Source of the DNA: DATKCT01 sp035513055
GTDB taxonomy: Bacteria; Verrucomicrobiota; Verrucomicrobiia; Verrucomicrobiales; DEV007
DNA: 30,694 nucleotides
Assembly (NCBI GenBank): GCA_035513055.1
Contig: DATKCT010000056.1
Coordinates: 1-30,694, forward strand
Reading direction: 5' to 3'
The position numbers and the translations under genes were made by a program. The stretch's first letter is position 1, and each line of letters begins with the position of its first letter. Of the stretch, positions 15,236 to 24,105 are shown in pieces. The notes beneath the pieces are model-generated. The model saw only the letters and a program-made list of their open reading frames with translations, was not told where the DNA came from and searched no databases.

Positions 15236-16264
15236 TCAGCCGGGTTCGGGGCGGGGATCGCGGTTGAGGAGTTCTAGGAGGGCTTCGGCAGGTTGTTTGT
15301 CTTCGTAGAGAATGGCGTAGACCTGATCGATTATGGGGGTGCGGACCCCTGCGGCGGCGGCGCGGCGGTGGAGGTTGGCGGTATTGGGAACGCCTTCGGC
15401 GACCATGTGGACGTCGTGCCTGACTTCATCGAGGGTGTGACCCTTACCGAGCATGAGACCGACCCGGTGGTTGCGGCTGTGGGTGCTGTAGCAGGTGACG
15501 ATGAGGTCGCCGACGCCGCTGAGGCCCTGAAAGGTTTCGGGGACGCCGCCCAGGGCGATGCCCAGGCGGGTCAGTTCGGCGAGGCCACGGGCGACGAGGG
15601 CGGCTTTGGCGTTGTCGCCGAGGCCCAGGCCTTCGGCGATGCCGGCGGCGATGGCGAAGACGTTTTTGGCGGCGCCGCCCCATTCCATGCCGGTTACGTC
15701 GGAGCTGGTGTAGGTGCGGAACCAAGGGAGGGTGAGGAGGTCCTGGAGGGCGCGGGCGATGGCGAGGTCTTGGCAGCCGATGAGGGCGGCGGAGGCGAGA
15801 TGGAGGGCGACTTCCTCGGCATGAGTGGGGCCGGAGAGCACGGCGACGGGGTGGCCCGGAAAGGTTTCTGAGAGGACCTCGGAGGGGCGTTTTCCGGAGG
15901 ATCCTTCGATCCCTTTGACGCAACTGAGGATGGGAGCGCCCGGCGCGGGAGTGAAACCGGCGCGGGCCGCTTCGGCGACGTGGCGGAGGGCTTCGGAGGG
16001 GACGGCGAAGACGACGAGGGAGGCGTTCTCGAGGGTGGAGAGAGAGGAAGTGGCGTGGATGGAGGCGGGCAGTTGGGTTTCGGGCAGGTAGCGGGGATTG
16101 ACGTGGCGGGAGTTGATGTCATGGACGGTTTTCTCGTCGCGTCCCCAGAGAGAGACGCGACAGCCGCGTTCGGCCAAGAGGATGGCCAGGGCGGTACCCC
16201 AACTGCCGGCGCCGAGGACGACGGCGTGAGTGGGGAGTGGTCCGGTGGGAGCGGGATCAGTCAT
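15236..16264 (-). CDS. gpsA: Glycerol-3-phosphate dehydrogenase [NAD(P)+]
   Basis: I place the start at the ATG at 16264, which gives 342 residues, the normal length. The frame stays open further upstream, but that part is the plsY region read in another frame. The N-terminal Rossmann motif VVLGAGSWGTALA (about 15-27) binds NAD(P). Later marks include LSGPTHAEEVA, WGGAAKNVFAIAAGIAEGL with the catalytic lysine, and SGVGDLIVTCYSTHSRNHRVG, which binds the substrate. It reduces dihydroxyacetone phosphate to sn-glycerol-3-phosphate in the cytoplasm, the precursor used by PlsY. Its start overlaps the end of plsY by 8 bases, so the two consecutive steps are translated from one polX-plsY-gpsA transcript. 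Confidence 0.95.
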   Translation of the reverse strand: MTDPAPTGPLPTHAVVLGAGSWGTALAILLAERGCRVSLWGRDEKTVHDINSRHVNPRYLPETQLPASIHATSSLSTLENASLVVFAVPSEALRHVAEAARAGFTPAPGAPILSCVKGIEGSSGKRPSEVLSETFPGHPVAVLSGPTHAEEVALHLASAALIGCQDLAIARALQDLLTLPWFRTYTSSDVTGMEWGGAAKNVFAIAAGIAEGLGLGDNAKAALVARGLAELTRLGIALGGVPETFQGLSGVGDLIVTCYSTHSRNHRVGLMLGKGHTLDEVRHDVHMVAEGVPNTANLHRRAAAAGVRTPIIDQVYAILYEDKQPAEALLELLNRDPRPEPG

Positions 16265-16976
16265 GAGAGGTGGATGAAGGCGGGGACGAGGTGGGAGCAG
16301 TGGTCGTGGCGCATGGGGTTTTCTGAGGGCGGCCGAAGCGGTTTTCTGTGCCGGCGCGCAAACGGGCGATATTGCTGCGATGGCGCCAGACGGCGAGGAA
16401 GGTGACGAGGAGAGAGAGTCCGAGGAGGGCTGGGGAAGTGCCCGGGTCGAGCAGGCAGAGGACGCCGACGGTGAGGGAGAGCATGATCGCGCCGACGATG
16501 GAAGCGACAGCGACGTAGCGGGTGAGGGCGAAGATGGCGAGCCAGGCGAGGACGGCGACGGCGACGGCGACGGGGCTGAGTCCGGCGAAAGCTCCGGCGG
16601 AGGTGGCGATTCCTTTGCCGCCGCGGAAGCGGAGCCAAGGCGTATAATTGTGACCGAGAATGGCGGCAACGGCGGCGGCGATGGGCAGAAAGGACCACGG
16701 GGCTTCCTGGGGAGCAACCCAGCGGCAGGCGAGGACGGGGACGAGGCCCTTGAGCACATCGAGACAGAAGACGGTGAATCCCCAGGGTTTGCCGATGACG
16801 CGAAGGACGTTGGTGGCTCCGATGTTTCCGGAACCATGATCACGGATGTCGATGCCTTTGATTCGTCCGGCGAAGAATCCGAAGGGGATGGACCCGGTCA
16901 ACCAGGCTGCGAGCAAGGCTAAGGGGAAGAGAAAACCGGGGAGAGGATGTTCTCCGAATGTGAGGGACGCGATCAT
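16257..16976 (-). CDS. plsY: Acyl-phosphate:glycerol-3-phosphate acyltransferase PlsY
   Basis: From the ATG at 16976 the product has 239 residues. It is a multi-spanning inner-membrane protein with the three PlsY signatures: GSIPFGF...GSGNIGATNVLRVIGK (loop 1), GHNYTPWLRFRGGKGIATSAG (loop 2, phosphate binding) and WRHRSNIARLRAGTENRFG near the end. It transfers the acyl group from acyl-phosphate to glycerol-3-phosphate, the first committed step of phospholipid synthesis. A Thr/Pro/Ser-rich tail of about 25 residues after the last signature is longer than usual and overlaps the gpsA start. The ATG lies within a four-base overlap with the polX stop (16973-16976), so translation is probably coupled. 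Confidence 0.94.
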   Translation of the reverse strand: MIASLTFGEHPLPGFLFPLALLAAWLTGSIPFGFFAGRIKGIDIRDHGSGNIGATNVLRVIGKPWGFTVFCLDVLKGLVPVLACRWVAPQEAPWSFLPIAAAVAAILGHNYTPWLRFRGGKGIATSAGAFAGLSPVAVAVAVLAWLAIFALTRYVAVASIVGAIMLSLTVGVLCLLDPGTSPALLGLSLLVTFLAVWRHRSNIARLRAGTENRFGRPQKTPCATTTAPTSSPPSSTSHD

Positions 16977-18709
16977 GCCCGGCGTTTGAGGCGGAGGGCC
17001 TTCTCGACGTCTCCGATGGGAAGACAATTGACGACATCCTCGCGGCGAAGCCAGCCTTTGCGGGCTGCGAGCAGGCCGAAATGGAGGTCTTGCAGTCCCG
17101 AGCAGTGGTGGGCATCGGGATTGATCGCGCAGCGGACGCCGCGATCTCTGGCTCGGCGCCACCAACGCCAGTCGAGGTCGAGGCGCCAAGGATTGGCGTT
17201 GAGTTCGATCCACGTGCCTGTGTCGGCGCAAGCGTCGATGACGGCGGGAAGGTCGAGGGCGTATGGGTCACGTTCCAAGAGGAGCCGTCCGGTGGGGTGA
17301 CCGAGGATGGTGACGTAGGGGTTGGCGACGGCGCGGAGAATGCGCTCGGTCTGGTCCTTCTCGGAGAGCTGGAAGGAACTGTGGACGGAAGCGACGACGT
17401 AATCGAGCTGGCTCAGGACATGATCATCAAAATCGAGCGATCCGTCTCGGAGGATATCGCATTCAACGCCGGCGAAGAGTTTGAATCCGTCGAAGGACTT
17501 GTTCAGGAGCTGGATTTCGGCAAATTGCGCTTCGAGACGTTTGGCGTCCAGACCATTGGCTTGAACGGAGCTGCGGCTGTGATCGGCGATGCCGAGGTAT
17601 TGGAGGCCGAGGTCGCGGGCGGCTTCGGCCATTTCCTGGAGCGAGGACCGGCCGTCGCTGGCGGTGGTGTGGTTGTGGAAAGTTCCGCGAAGGTTTTCCT
17701 GGCGGACGAGCTGGGGGAGGGTCCCGTTGGCGGCGGCTTCGAATTCGCCGGCGTTTTCGCGGAGAGCGGGATCGATCCAAGGAAGACCGAGGGCGCCGTA
17801 GAGTTCTTCCTCGGTGTTGATCCCGGGCGGGGCGGGCCCGTTGTCTTCCAGTGGGGCGAGGCGGTATTCGTTGAGAGTGAATCCCTGATCCCGGGCGCGT
17901 CCGCGGAGCGCGACATTATGTTCCTTACTGCCGGTAAAGTACTGCAGGGCGAAGGGGTATTCGCGATTGGAGACGGCGCGGAGATCACACTGCAGTCCGT
18001 TTTGCAGAAGGACGCTGGCTTTCGTTTCGCCATTGCTGAGGATTTCACGAACTTCTTGCCGGCGGGTGAATGCGTCGAGGACGGCGCGGGGACTCGAGGT
18101 CGCGACGATGAAATCGAGGTCGTGCACCGTTTCGCAGCCGCGGCGCACGCTACCGGCTTCGCTGACTTGCAGGGCGGCGGGATGTTCGCGGAGTGACTCA
18201 CGGAGAGCCATGGCCAAGGGAAGGACATCGCCGAGACGGAAGCGTTCGGCATTGGATTCCAAGAAGGCGATGGACTCGAGGATCTTGGCGCACGTTTTCG
18301 CGCCGAAACCTGGCAGGCCGCTGGCTTCCCCCGAGGCGCAGACGCGCTTCAGGTCTTCGAGCGAGTTGACGCGCAGGGATTCGTGGAGGGCTTTGATCTT
18401 GCGGGGGCCGAGGCCGCGGAGGCGGAAGAGTTCGAAGAGTGAATCCGGGTAGGCGGCGCGCAACTGATCGTAGTAATCGAGCCGGCCGCTGGCGACGAAC
18501 CCGGCGATTTTTCCGGCGATAGCCTGGCCGATGCCGGGGATGGATTCGAGGCGGCCTTCGCGGGCGTCCTCGAGGATGTCGCCGGCGTAGGAGGCTGCGG
18601 CGGCTGCGGCGCTCCGATAGGCGCGGATCTTGAAGGGGTTTTCTCCTTGCAGTTCGAGGAGGAGAGCGATGTTCTCGAGCAGTTCGACGAGCTGTTCTCG
18701 CGTGACCAT
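16973..18709 (-). CDS. polX: DNA polymerase/3'-5' exonuclease PolX
   Basis: The 578-residue protein has the usual bacterial PolX layout: helix-hairpin-helix regions (SIPGIGQAIAGKIAGF, RLRGLGPRKIKALHESL), a polymerase beta-type palm with GSVRRGCETVHDLDFIVATS (the DxD metal pair) and LQCDLRAV (third acidic residue), then a C-terminal PHP domain from about residue 340 (GTFHNHTTASDG, YLGIADHS, VASVHSSF, ILGHPTGRLL, AINPDAHH). PolX fills short gaps in DNA repair, and the PHP domain trims 3' ends and abasic sites. It leads the operon with plsY and gpsA. I see no functional link to lipid synthesis; the co-transcription may be fortuitous. Confidence 0.95.
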   Translation of the reverse strand: MVTREQLVELLENIALLLELQGENPFKIRAYRSAAAAAASYAGDILEDAREGRLESIPGIGQAIAGKIAGFVASGRLDYYDQLRAAYPDSLFELFRLRGLGPRKIKALHESLRVNSLEDLKRVCASGEASGLPGFGAKTCAKILESIAFLESNAERFRLGDVLPLAMALRESLREHPAALQVSEAGSVRRGCETVHDLDFIVATSSPRAVLDAFTRRQEVREILSNGETKASVLLQNGLQCDLRAVSNREYPFALQYFTGSKEHNVALRGRARDQGFTLNEYRLAPLEDNGPAPPGINTEEELYGALGLPWIDPALRENAGEFEAAANGTLPQLVRQENLRGTFHNHTTASDGRSSLQEMAEAARDLGLQYLGIADHSRSSVQANGLDAKRLEAQFAEIQLLNKSFDGFKLFAGVECDILRDGSLDFDDHVLSQLDYVVASVHSSFQLSEKDQTERILRAVANPYVTILGHPTGRLLLERDPYALDLPAVIDACADTGTWIELNANPWRLDLDWRWWRRARDRGVRCAINPDAHHCSGLQDLHFGLLAARKGWLRREDVVNCLPIGDVEKALRLKRRA

Positions 18710-18759
18710 GAAGAGCGGAAGGAAGGAGGCGAGGGCGTGGCGAGGAGGCCGGATGGGCC

Positions 18760-18787
18760 TTGATTTAGGGCAGTGCCACGGTAGAGT
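18760..18787 (+). promoter_or_regulatory. Candidate sigma-70-type promoter of ilvB
   Basis: TTGATT (18760-18765) and TAGAGT (18782-18787) are 16 bases apart and would start transcription near 18794, leaving a leader of about 27 bases before the ATG at 18821. No attenuator-type leader peptide rich in Ile, Leu or Val is visible in that short space. Confidence 0.4.
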
Positions 18788-18820
18788 GCAAGTTCAGGCA
18801 CATCAAATGGTTCGCAGATC

Positions 18821-20665
18821 ATGAGCAGCAGAGCAACGGAGTCAAAGCCCGGGAGTACGGGCGCGGCGGAAGCGCCGCAAAGGGAACGGGGAATGGTGAT
18901 GAACGGGGCGGAGGTCCTGGTTGCCTGTTTGGAACGGGAGGGCGTGGAGGTGATGTTCGCGTATCCGGGCGGCGCGAGCATGCCGATTCACCAGGCCTTG
19001 ACGAAGTCGAACAAGATCCGGACGGTGTTGCCGCGGCATGAACAGGGCGGGGCTTTTGCGGCCGAGGGCTATGCCCGGGCCAGCGGGAAGGTGGGGGTGT
19101 GCATGGCGACGTCGGGTCCGGGGGCAACGAACATGGTCACGGCCATTGCCGATGCCTATTTGGATTCCACGCCGTTGGTGACCATCACCGGGCAAGTTCC
19201 CCAGTTCATGATCGGGCGGGGGGCGTTTCAGGAGACTGATTTTTTCGGGATCACCCTGCCGATCGTGAAGCACAGTTACCTGGTCACCGACGTGAACGAC
19301 ATTCCGCGGATTGTGCGGGAGGCTTTTTCCATTGCAGCAAGCGGCCGGCCGGGGCCGGTTGTCATCGACGTGCCCAAGGACGTGCAAGAAGCGCGGACGC
19401 AGCCGGTGTTCGGCGCGGAGGTGCGCTTTCGGGGTTACAATCCGGAGCGGGTATTGGATGAGGTTGCGTTGAACGAGGTGCTGGGGCTGATCAAGGGGGC
19501 GCGGCGCCCCATGATTTACTGTGGGGGCGGCATCATCACTGGGGAAGCTTCCGGCGCACTGATGGAGTTCGTGGAACGGACGCAGATCCCGGTGGCCTCG
19601 ACGATCATGGGCATCGGAGGATTTCCCGAGAGCCATGAACTTTCATTGAAGTGGTTAGGCATGCACGGCACGGTGGCCGCGAACAACGCGGTCAACGAGG
19701 CCGATTTGCTTTTGGCCTTAGGGGTGCGATTCGACGACCGGGTCACGGGCAAGGTCGAGAAGTTCGCCGAGCACGGAACCATTGTGCACATCGACATCGA
19801 CCACGCCGAGATCAACAAGAACAAGGTGGTCCGGCTGCCGGTGTTGGCCAATATCCGGGAGGCCTTGGAACGACTCAACGCGATGCTGAAGGAGGGGGGC
19901 CATCGCCGCAGGAAATCGCGTTTTGACGCTTATCCGGAGTGGTATGCGCAGATCGGGGAATGGAAGAAGAACTTCCCGACGAAATATGAGGCCACAGGGG
20001 AGGTGATCGCGCCGCAGTATGCGGTCGAGGAGTTGTACCGCGCATCGCGGGGAGAACTGATCATCACGACAGGGGTGGGGCAGCATCAGATGTGGGCTGG
20101 TCAATTCTATCATTTCGATCAACCGCGCAGGTTCATCACTTCGGCGGGGTTGGGCTCGATGGGATACGGGTATCCGGCGGCCATTGGAGCGAAGCTGGCT
20201 TGTCCCGCTCTCGAGGTGGTGGACATCGACGGGGACGGATCCTTTCTGATGAATGTTCAGGAGTTGGCCACGGCGAAGGTCGAGGGCATTGCGGCGAAGG
20301 CGATGATTTTGAACAATCAGCACCTCGGGATGGTGGTGCAATGGGAGGACTTGAAGTATGAGAGCAACCGTGCGCACACCTATTTGGGCCTGCCGGGAGA
20401 CCGGGAAGCCATTTATCCGGACTATGTGAAGATGTGCGCGTCTTTTGGGGTGCCCTGCGAGAGGGTCTTGTACCGGAGTGAGGTAAGGCCGGCGATCGAG
20501 CGGATGCTGGCTTCCAAGGAAGCCTATGTGCTCGACGTGATCGTGCCTTACACCGAGCACGTTTTGCCGATGATTCCCGGGGGGATGACCTACCGGGACG
20601 TGATCACGGAACGTGTGGCTTCCGGGAGCAGCTCGGCGAACCGTCATCTGCCGACCGCCCTGTGA
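18821..20665 (+). CDS. ilvB: Acetolactate synthase, large (catalytic) subunit
   Basis: The 614-residue enzyme matches the thiamine diphosphate-dependent acetohydroxyacid synthases. Marks are AYPGGASMPIHQAL and PRHEQGGAFAAEGYARASGK with the catalytic Glu74, GPGATNMVTAIADAYLDSTP, ITGQVPQFMIGRGAFQETD, and the cofactor-binding DGDGSFLMNVQELATAKVEG...NN near 468-500. It condenses two pyruvates, or pyruvate and 2-oxobutyrate, in valine, leucine and isoleucine synthesis. ATGs at 18893 and 18899, the latter after GGGGA, are alternative starts that would remove 24-26 poorly conserved residues; the candidate promoter fits 18821. No regulatory subunit gene (ilvN) follows; an SH3-like lipoprotein comes next. 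Confidence 0.95.
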   Translation: MSSRATESKPGSTGAAEAPQRERGMVMNGAEVLVACLEREGVEVMFAYPGGASMPIHQALTKSNKIRTVLPRHEQGGAFAAEGYARASGKVGVCMATSGPGATNMVTAIADAYLDSTPLVTITGQVPQFMIGRGAFQETDFFGITLPIVKHSYLVTDVNDIPRIVREAFSIAASGRPGPVVIDVPKDVQEARTQPVFGAEVRFRGYNPERVLDEVALNEVLGLIKGARRPMIYCGGGIITGEASGALMEFVERTQIPVASTIMGIGGFPESHELSLKWLGMHGTVAANNAVNEADLLLALGVRFDDRVTGKVEKFAEHGTIVHIDIDHAEINKNKVVRLPVLANIREALERLNAMLKEGGHRRRKSRFDAYPEWYAQIGEWKKNFPTKYEATGEVIAPQYAVEELYRASRGELIITTGVGQHQMWAGQFYHFDQPRRFITSAGLGSMGYGYPAAIGAKLACPALEVVDIDGDGSFLMNVQELATAKVEGIAAKAMILNNQHLGMVVQWEDLKYESNRAHTYLGLPGDREAIYPDYVKMCASFGVPCERVLYRSEVRPAIERMLASKEAYVLDVIVPYTEHVLPMIPGGMTYRDVITERVASGSSSANRHLPTAL

Positions 20666-20814
20666 ACAGTCCGGCGTGTCGAGGGATGCTGGGACGGCTT
20701 GCGCCGGAGGCGGCGGGGGTCAATGGCGGGGCGAGGACCGCGAGGTGCGGATTCCGAACCACGGACGCGGGTCCGTCGAGGCCGGCACTGAAAAGGGACG
20801 TATGCTGGAAATGG

Positions 20815-21198
20815 ATGGGGGTCATGGCGGCGGCGATGCTGACTGCCGGCGGCATAGGCTGTGAGCAAGTTACACGTCAGCAGAGTGCCGAGCTGTCGGG
20901 TCCGGAGTTGCGGCGTTTACTGGCCCCGCAACCGTTTCCGCCGCATCCGGAATATGCGGTGGCCACGCAACCGATGATGTTTTTTGTTCGGGGTCCGAGT
21001 GGGGCATTGGTCGCGGCGCGGACGGTGGGCAGGGGTGAGGCGGTCATTCTGCGGGGCGGCAGCGGCTCCTGGACCGATGTGCAGACTCTCGATGGTTCCA
21101 TCGGACGGGTGATGAGCGGCAGTCTGCGGTATCCGACGCCGGAGGAAGCCAGCACGTTGCAGTGGCGGGCTCCGCCTGGAACGTCTGCCGGACCGTAA
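20815..21198 (+). CDS. Putative SH3-like domain lipoprotein
   Basis: From the ATG at 20815 the product has 127 residues. It starts GVMAAAMLTAGGIGCEQ, a short hydrophobic stretch ending in a possible lipobox (GIGC), so it is probably lipid-anchored. The frame is open back to a GTG at 20662 overlapping the ilvB stop; that longer form would place the hydrophobic part near residue 52 after basic residues (KRDVCWKW), so the true start is uncertain. The C-terminal half (MMFFVRGPSGALVAARTVGR, GEAVILRGG, GSWTDVQTLDGSIGRVMSGS) looks like a bacterial SH3-like fold often used for envelope interactions. The function is unknown. It ends about 60 bases before rnpB, whose promoter lies in that gap. Confidence 0.6.
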   Translation: MGVMAAAMLTAGGIGCEQVTRQQSAELSGPELRRLLAPQPFPPHPEYAVATQPMMFFVRGPSGALVAARTVGRGEAVILRGGSGSWTDVQTLDGSIGRVMSGSLRYPTPEEASTLQWRAPPGTSAGP

Positions 21199-21226
21199 CT
21201 TTTTTGGAGGAAGCGGACCATCGGGG

Positions 21227-21255
21227 TTGCTCTGGGACCGGGCGGGGGGCATAGT
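21227..21255 (+). promoter_or_regulatory. Candidate rnpB promoter
   Basis: TTGCTC (21227-21232) and CATAGT (21250-21255) are separated by 17 bases. Transcription would begin near 21261, exactly where the 5' strand of the RNase P RNA P1 helix starts, which supports the call. Confidence 0.5.
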
Positions 21256-21260
21256 GATGC

Positions 21261-21686
21261 TGGGGCGGGGTCCGAGCGGTCGCTCGCGCCTTCAGGGCGT
21301 CGAGAGGAAAGTCCGGACACCGCAAGGCAGCACGCCCTGTGAAAGCGGGGGAGGCCGGAGCCCAAGCGACGGTCGACGGAAAGTGTCACAGAAAACATAC
21401 CGCCCGCACCATCCGCAAGGATAGTGAAGGTAAGGGTGAAAAGGCGAGGTAAGAGCTCACCGCCCCGGCCGCGAGGCCGGGGGCAGGACAAACCCCGTGC
21501 GGTGCAAGACAGAACAGGAGCAGCAGGCCGCCTGTCTCGTTTCGCGGCGCCCTTCGGGGCCTCGCGGAACAGCTCCGGGTGTTAGTCGCATCCCGCTTCG
21601 GCGGGGCCCCGTTCGCGCGGGGAGATAAATGACCGCGGACCCGTTCGCGGGCGCACAGAATCCGGCTTATGACGACCCCGCCCCCA
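21261..21686 (+). ncRNA. rnpB: RNase P RNA (bacterial class A)
   Basis: The transcript's ends pair as helix P1: TGGGGCGGGGTC at 21261 with GACCCCGCCCCCA at 21674-21686. Universal elements are present in order: GAGGAAAGTCCGGACACC (start of P4 and the J3/4 region, about 21302), CACAGAAAACATACCGCC, GGTAAGGGTGAAAAGGCGAG, TAAGAGCTCACCGC, then AGATAAATGACCG and ACAGAATCCGGCTTATGACG near the 3' end. The roughly 426-base length and these elements indicate the ancestral A type. The RNA is the catalytic part of RNase P, which removes 5' leaders from pre-tRNAs. Its protein partner (rnpA) is not in the window. A T-rich stretch (CTTCTTTT) directly after P1 may help termination. Confidence 0.97.
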
Positions 21687-21784
21687 CTTCTTTTGTCCCG
21701 CACCCCCTCCAGTGATGTTCGGGGTTTCCGGGATTGACCGCGGGAGGTCTTCCATGTTGGATCTCGGGCTTCTCCTCGATCAAC

Positions 21785-23851
21785 ATGAATAGAATCCTCT
21801 GGTTTGGTTCCTTCCTGACGGTGTGGCTCGCCGTCCCGGCTCCGGCTCAAGTGACGGAAGAGCAGGAACCAGACGCGGTTTCTGCCGAGGGCGGAGCGCT
21901 GCTCGATACAGCGGAGATTTACGGGGAGTTGGAGAAATACCAGACCTGGCCCTTGAGCGCGAGCGCGATTGGGGGCGAAGACATCCAGTTGGACCGGATC
22001 GAAACGGCGCGCGATCTTTCCGAGAGCATACCCAATTTCAGCATGACCGACTCCGGGCTGCGCGCTTTCGGGGATGTGATGACCATGCGCGGCTTGACCA
22101 ATACGGCCTTTTTCAGCAATCCGGCGGTGGCCTATTACATCGACGACGTGCCGCTGGCCAATCCGGCGTCTTACACTAACGTATTTTACGGATTGGACCG
22201 GGTCGAGGTGCTGCGGGGACCGCAGGGGACCTTGTTTGGAAAGAACGCCTATGCTGGGGTGGTCAACGTCTACACGATCGAACCCGACAACACTTGGCGA
22301 GGCGATTTCGGCGTTGCCGTGGGTGAATACGATCTCTACGAAGCGGATGGATGGATTGCGGGCCCGCTTGTGGCCGACACGCTGTTTCTGCGTTTGGGAG
22401 GGGCCTACGAGGAACGGGATGGGTATTTGCACAATCTCACCTTGGGCGGAAACCCGGATCATCAGCAGCATGCGGGCGCCATGGGATCTCTGATCTGGAC
22501 GCCGGCTGACGAGTGGCGGTTCACACTGTCGGGAACCTGGGACGCGTTCGACGACGGTGATCCGCGTCTAGTTCCGCTGAGTGGTCCCATCGACGAGCTG
22601 CGCTCGAACGTAGCGGGCGAAGCGAGACAGGAGAGCAACAGTCAGGCCTTCAAAGTGGAATACGAAGGAGACCGGTTCCGGGTGTTGTCGGTGACTTCAC
22701 GCTATGATTGGGAGATCGATCCGTATTTTTTCGATCTGGATCTTTCCGCGTTTCCGGCGGCGACCTCAGAAATAGTGCAGATGCAAGAACAGTGGAGTCA
22801 GGAGATCCGGGTGGAGTCGGTCGAGGAGGGAGGGGACTGGGATTGGCTGGCGGGCCTGTTTTTCTCTGATTTGGACATCGACGGGGGCACCGAGCGGGGT
22901 TTCACGGTTCCTTTCCTGGTGGTGACGACGACGGACTACGAGATCGAAGAACAAAGTTATGCGTTGTTCACGCAGCTCAGCTATCATGGGTTTCAGCCTT
23001 GGGGACTGCATGTCGGGGTTCGGGGCGATTATTTGGAGAAGGAGATGCGCAGGGACGCTTTCGGTTTTGCCGGTCCCGTGCCACGCATCGAACTTGACGA
23101 GGATTACTCGTTCCTTAGTCCACGGGCCGGCATTGACCGGGACTGGGGAGATCACAGTTTGGTTTACCTGAATACAGGCTTGGCTTTCAAACCGGGCGGG
23201 TTCAGCGCCTTCGTGGATGATCCGGGCCTCGCTGAGTTTGACAACGAAGAGGCCTGGACCACGGAATTTGGAATCAAGACGCGGTGTTGGGACGACCGGA
23301 TTCGCTCCAACGTGACGCTGTTCTACAACCGGATCAGGGATTACCAGGTGGAACGGAGTTTGTTCGGGACGGATTACGCGGTCATCAACGCGGACCGAGC
23401 AACGAGTTACGGCTTCGAGTGGGAATTGTCGGTGGAGGTGTGTGAGGGGTTCATCCTGCTGGGCAGTCTCGGGTTGGCGCAGGCGGAGTTGGATGATTTC
23501 GAGGACCCGCTGACGGGCGAGGATCTTTCGGACAACCACCCCCCGTTTGTGCCGGAAATCGACGCCTCCTTCGGCGCGTTGTACCGGCATTCCTGCGGGT
23601 TTTTTGCCAGGCTGGAAGTGGTCTATCAAGGACGCACTTTCTATTCGGATGGAAACGACGGCCGCTTTCGGGAGAATGGGTTTACCGTGGTCAATGGCGC
23701 GATGGGGTGGGAGAACAAGAACTTTCAAGTGGCTGTCTACGGTCAGAACGTTTTTGACGAGGAGTATTATCTCAACATGTCTCCTGACATCGACGCGGGG
23801 TCGCCGGGTGAGCCGCAGCGCTTTGGAGCCATGATGCGGCTGCGCTTTTAG
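21785..23851 (+). CDS. TonB-dependent outer-membrane receptor
   Basis: From the ATG at 21785 the product has 688 residues, with signal peptide NRILWFGSFLTVWLAVPAPAQ. An upstream in-frame start at 21734 would bury this signal. The plug domain shows LDRIETARDLSESIPNFSM, MTMRGLTN, YYIDDVPLANP and the hallmark LDRVEVLRGPQGTLFGKNAY-AG. The rest alternates beta strands of a 22-stranded barrel (GFEWELSVEVCEGFILLGSL, FARLEVVYQGRTFYSDGND) and ends in ..MMRLRF with the C-terminal Phe needed for outer-membrane insertion. The plug resembles iron-siderophore/FecA-type receptors, but the substrate cannot be read from sequence. No TonB, ExbBD, SusD or other transport partner is adjacent; it stands between rnpB and a convergent transporter gene. 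Confidence 0.92.
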   Translation: MNRILWFGSFLTVWLAVPAPAQVTEEQEPDAVSAEGGALLDTAEIYGELEKYQTWPLSASAIGGEDIQLDRIETARDLSESIPNFSMTDSGLRAFGDVMTMRGLTNTAFFSNPAVAYYIDDVPLANPASYTNVFYGLDRVEVLRGPQGTLFGKNAYAGVVNVYTIEPDNTWRGDFGVAVGEYDLYEADGWIAGPLVADTLFLRLGGAYEERDGYLHNLTLGGNPDHQQHAGAMGSLIWTPADEWRFTLSGTWDAFDDGDPRLVPLSGPIDELRSNVAGEARQESNSQAFKVEYEGDRFRVLSVTSRYDWEIDPYFFDLDLSAFPAATSEIVQMQEQWSQEIRVESVEEGGDWDWLAGLFFSDLDIDGGTERGFTVPFLVVTTTDYEIEEQSYALFTQLSYHGFQPWGLHVGVRGDYLEKEMRRDAFGFAGPVPRIELDEDYSFLSPRAGIDRDWGDHSLVYLNTGLAFKPGGFSAFVDDPGLAEFDNEEAWTTEFGIKTRCWDDRIRSNVTLFYNRIRDYQVERSLFGTDYAVINADRATSYGFEWELSVEVCEGFILLGSLGLAQAELDDFEDPLTGEDLSDNHPPFVPEIDASFGALYRHSCGFFARLEVVYQGRTFYSDGNDGRFRENGFTVVNGAMGWENKNFQVAVYGQNVFDEEYYLNMSPDIDAGSPGEPQRFGAMMRLRF

Positions 23852-23866
23852 CCCGCATTTCTCGAG
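23852..23866 (+). repeat. Stop-adjacent CCCGCATTTCTC motif after the TonB receptor gene
   Basis: CCCGCATTTCTCGAG follows the TAG stop directly and equals the end of the dispersed repeat, without the rest of it. The remaining 23867-24105 shows only a small hairpin, CGGGC-TCTTTT-GCCCG at 23999-24014, and a repeated ACTCTTGAG; I see no gene there. Confidence 0.45.
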
Positions 23867-24105
23867 ACGGAAGCCTCAGAACCCCTGATCTTGCGAGCGG
23901 CAAAAAAGAGACCGGGGGAAAACGATGCGCTGGCGCTGGAGGCGGTCACACGAGACCGGATAAACAGCCTGACGAGCGGACAGGAACGCGCTTTGGCGCG
24001 GGCTCTTTTGCCCGTGAACTCTTGAGGATCAACGATCGAGAGCGTCCGCGCCTCCGGCAGGATTATTGATTGGGGCGCGGGCACTCTTGAGCCCTGGAGT
24101 TTTCG

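Noticed and set aside
16977..17231. N-terminal extension of plsY
   Set aside because: The frame is open but gives an Arg/Pro-rich sequence unlike PlsY and lies within polX; the ATG at 16976 restores the family start.
23848..24084. A 78-codon minus-strand frame between the TonB receptor and the AEC transporter
   Set aside because: Basic, low-information composition, no start signal, overlaps the stop-adjacent motif; it looks like non-coding sequence.
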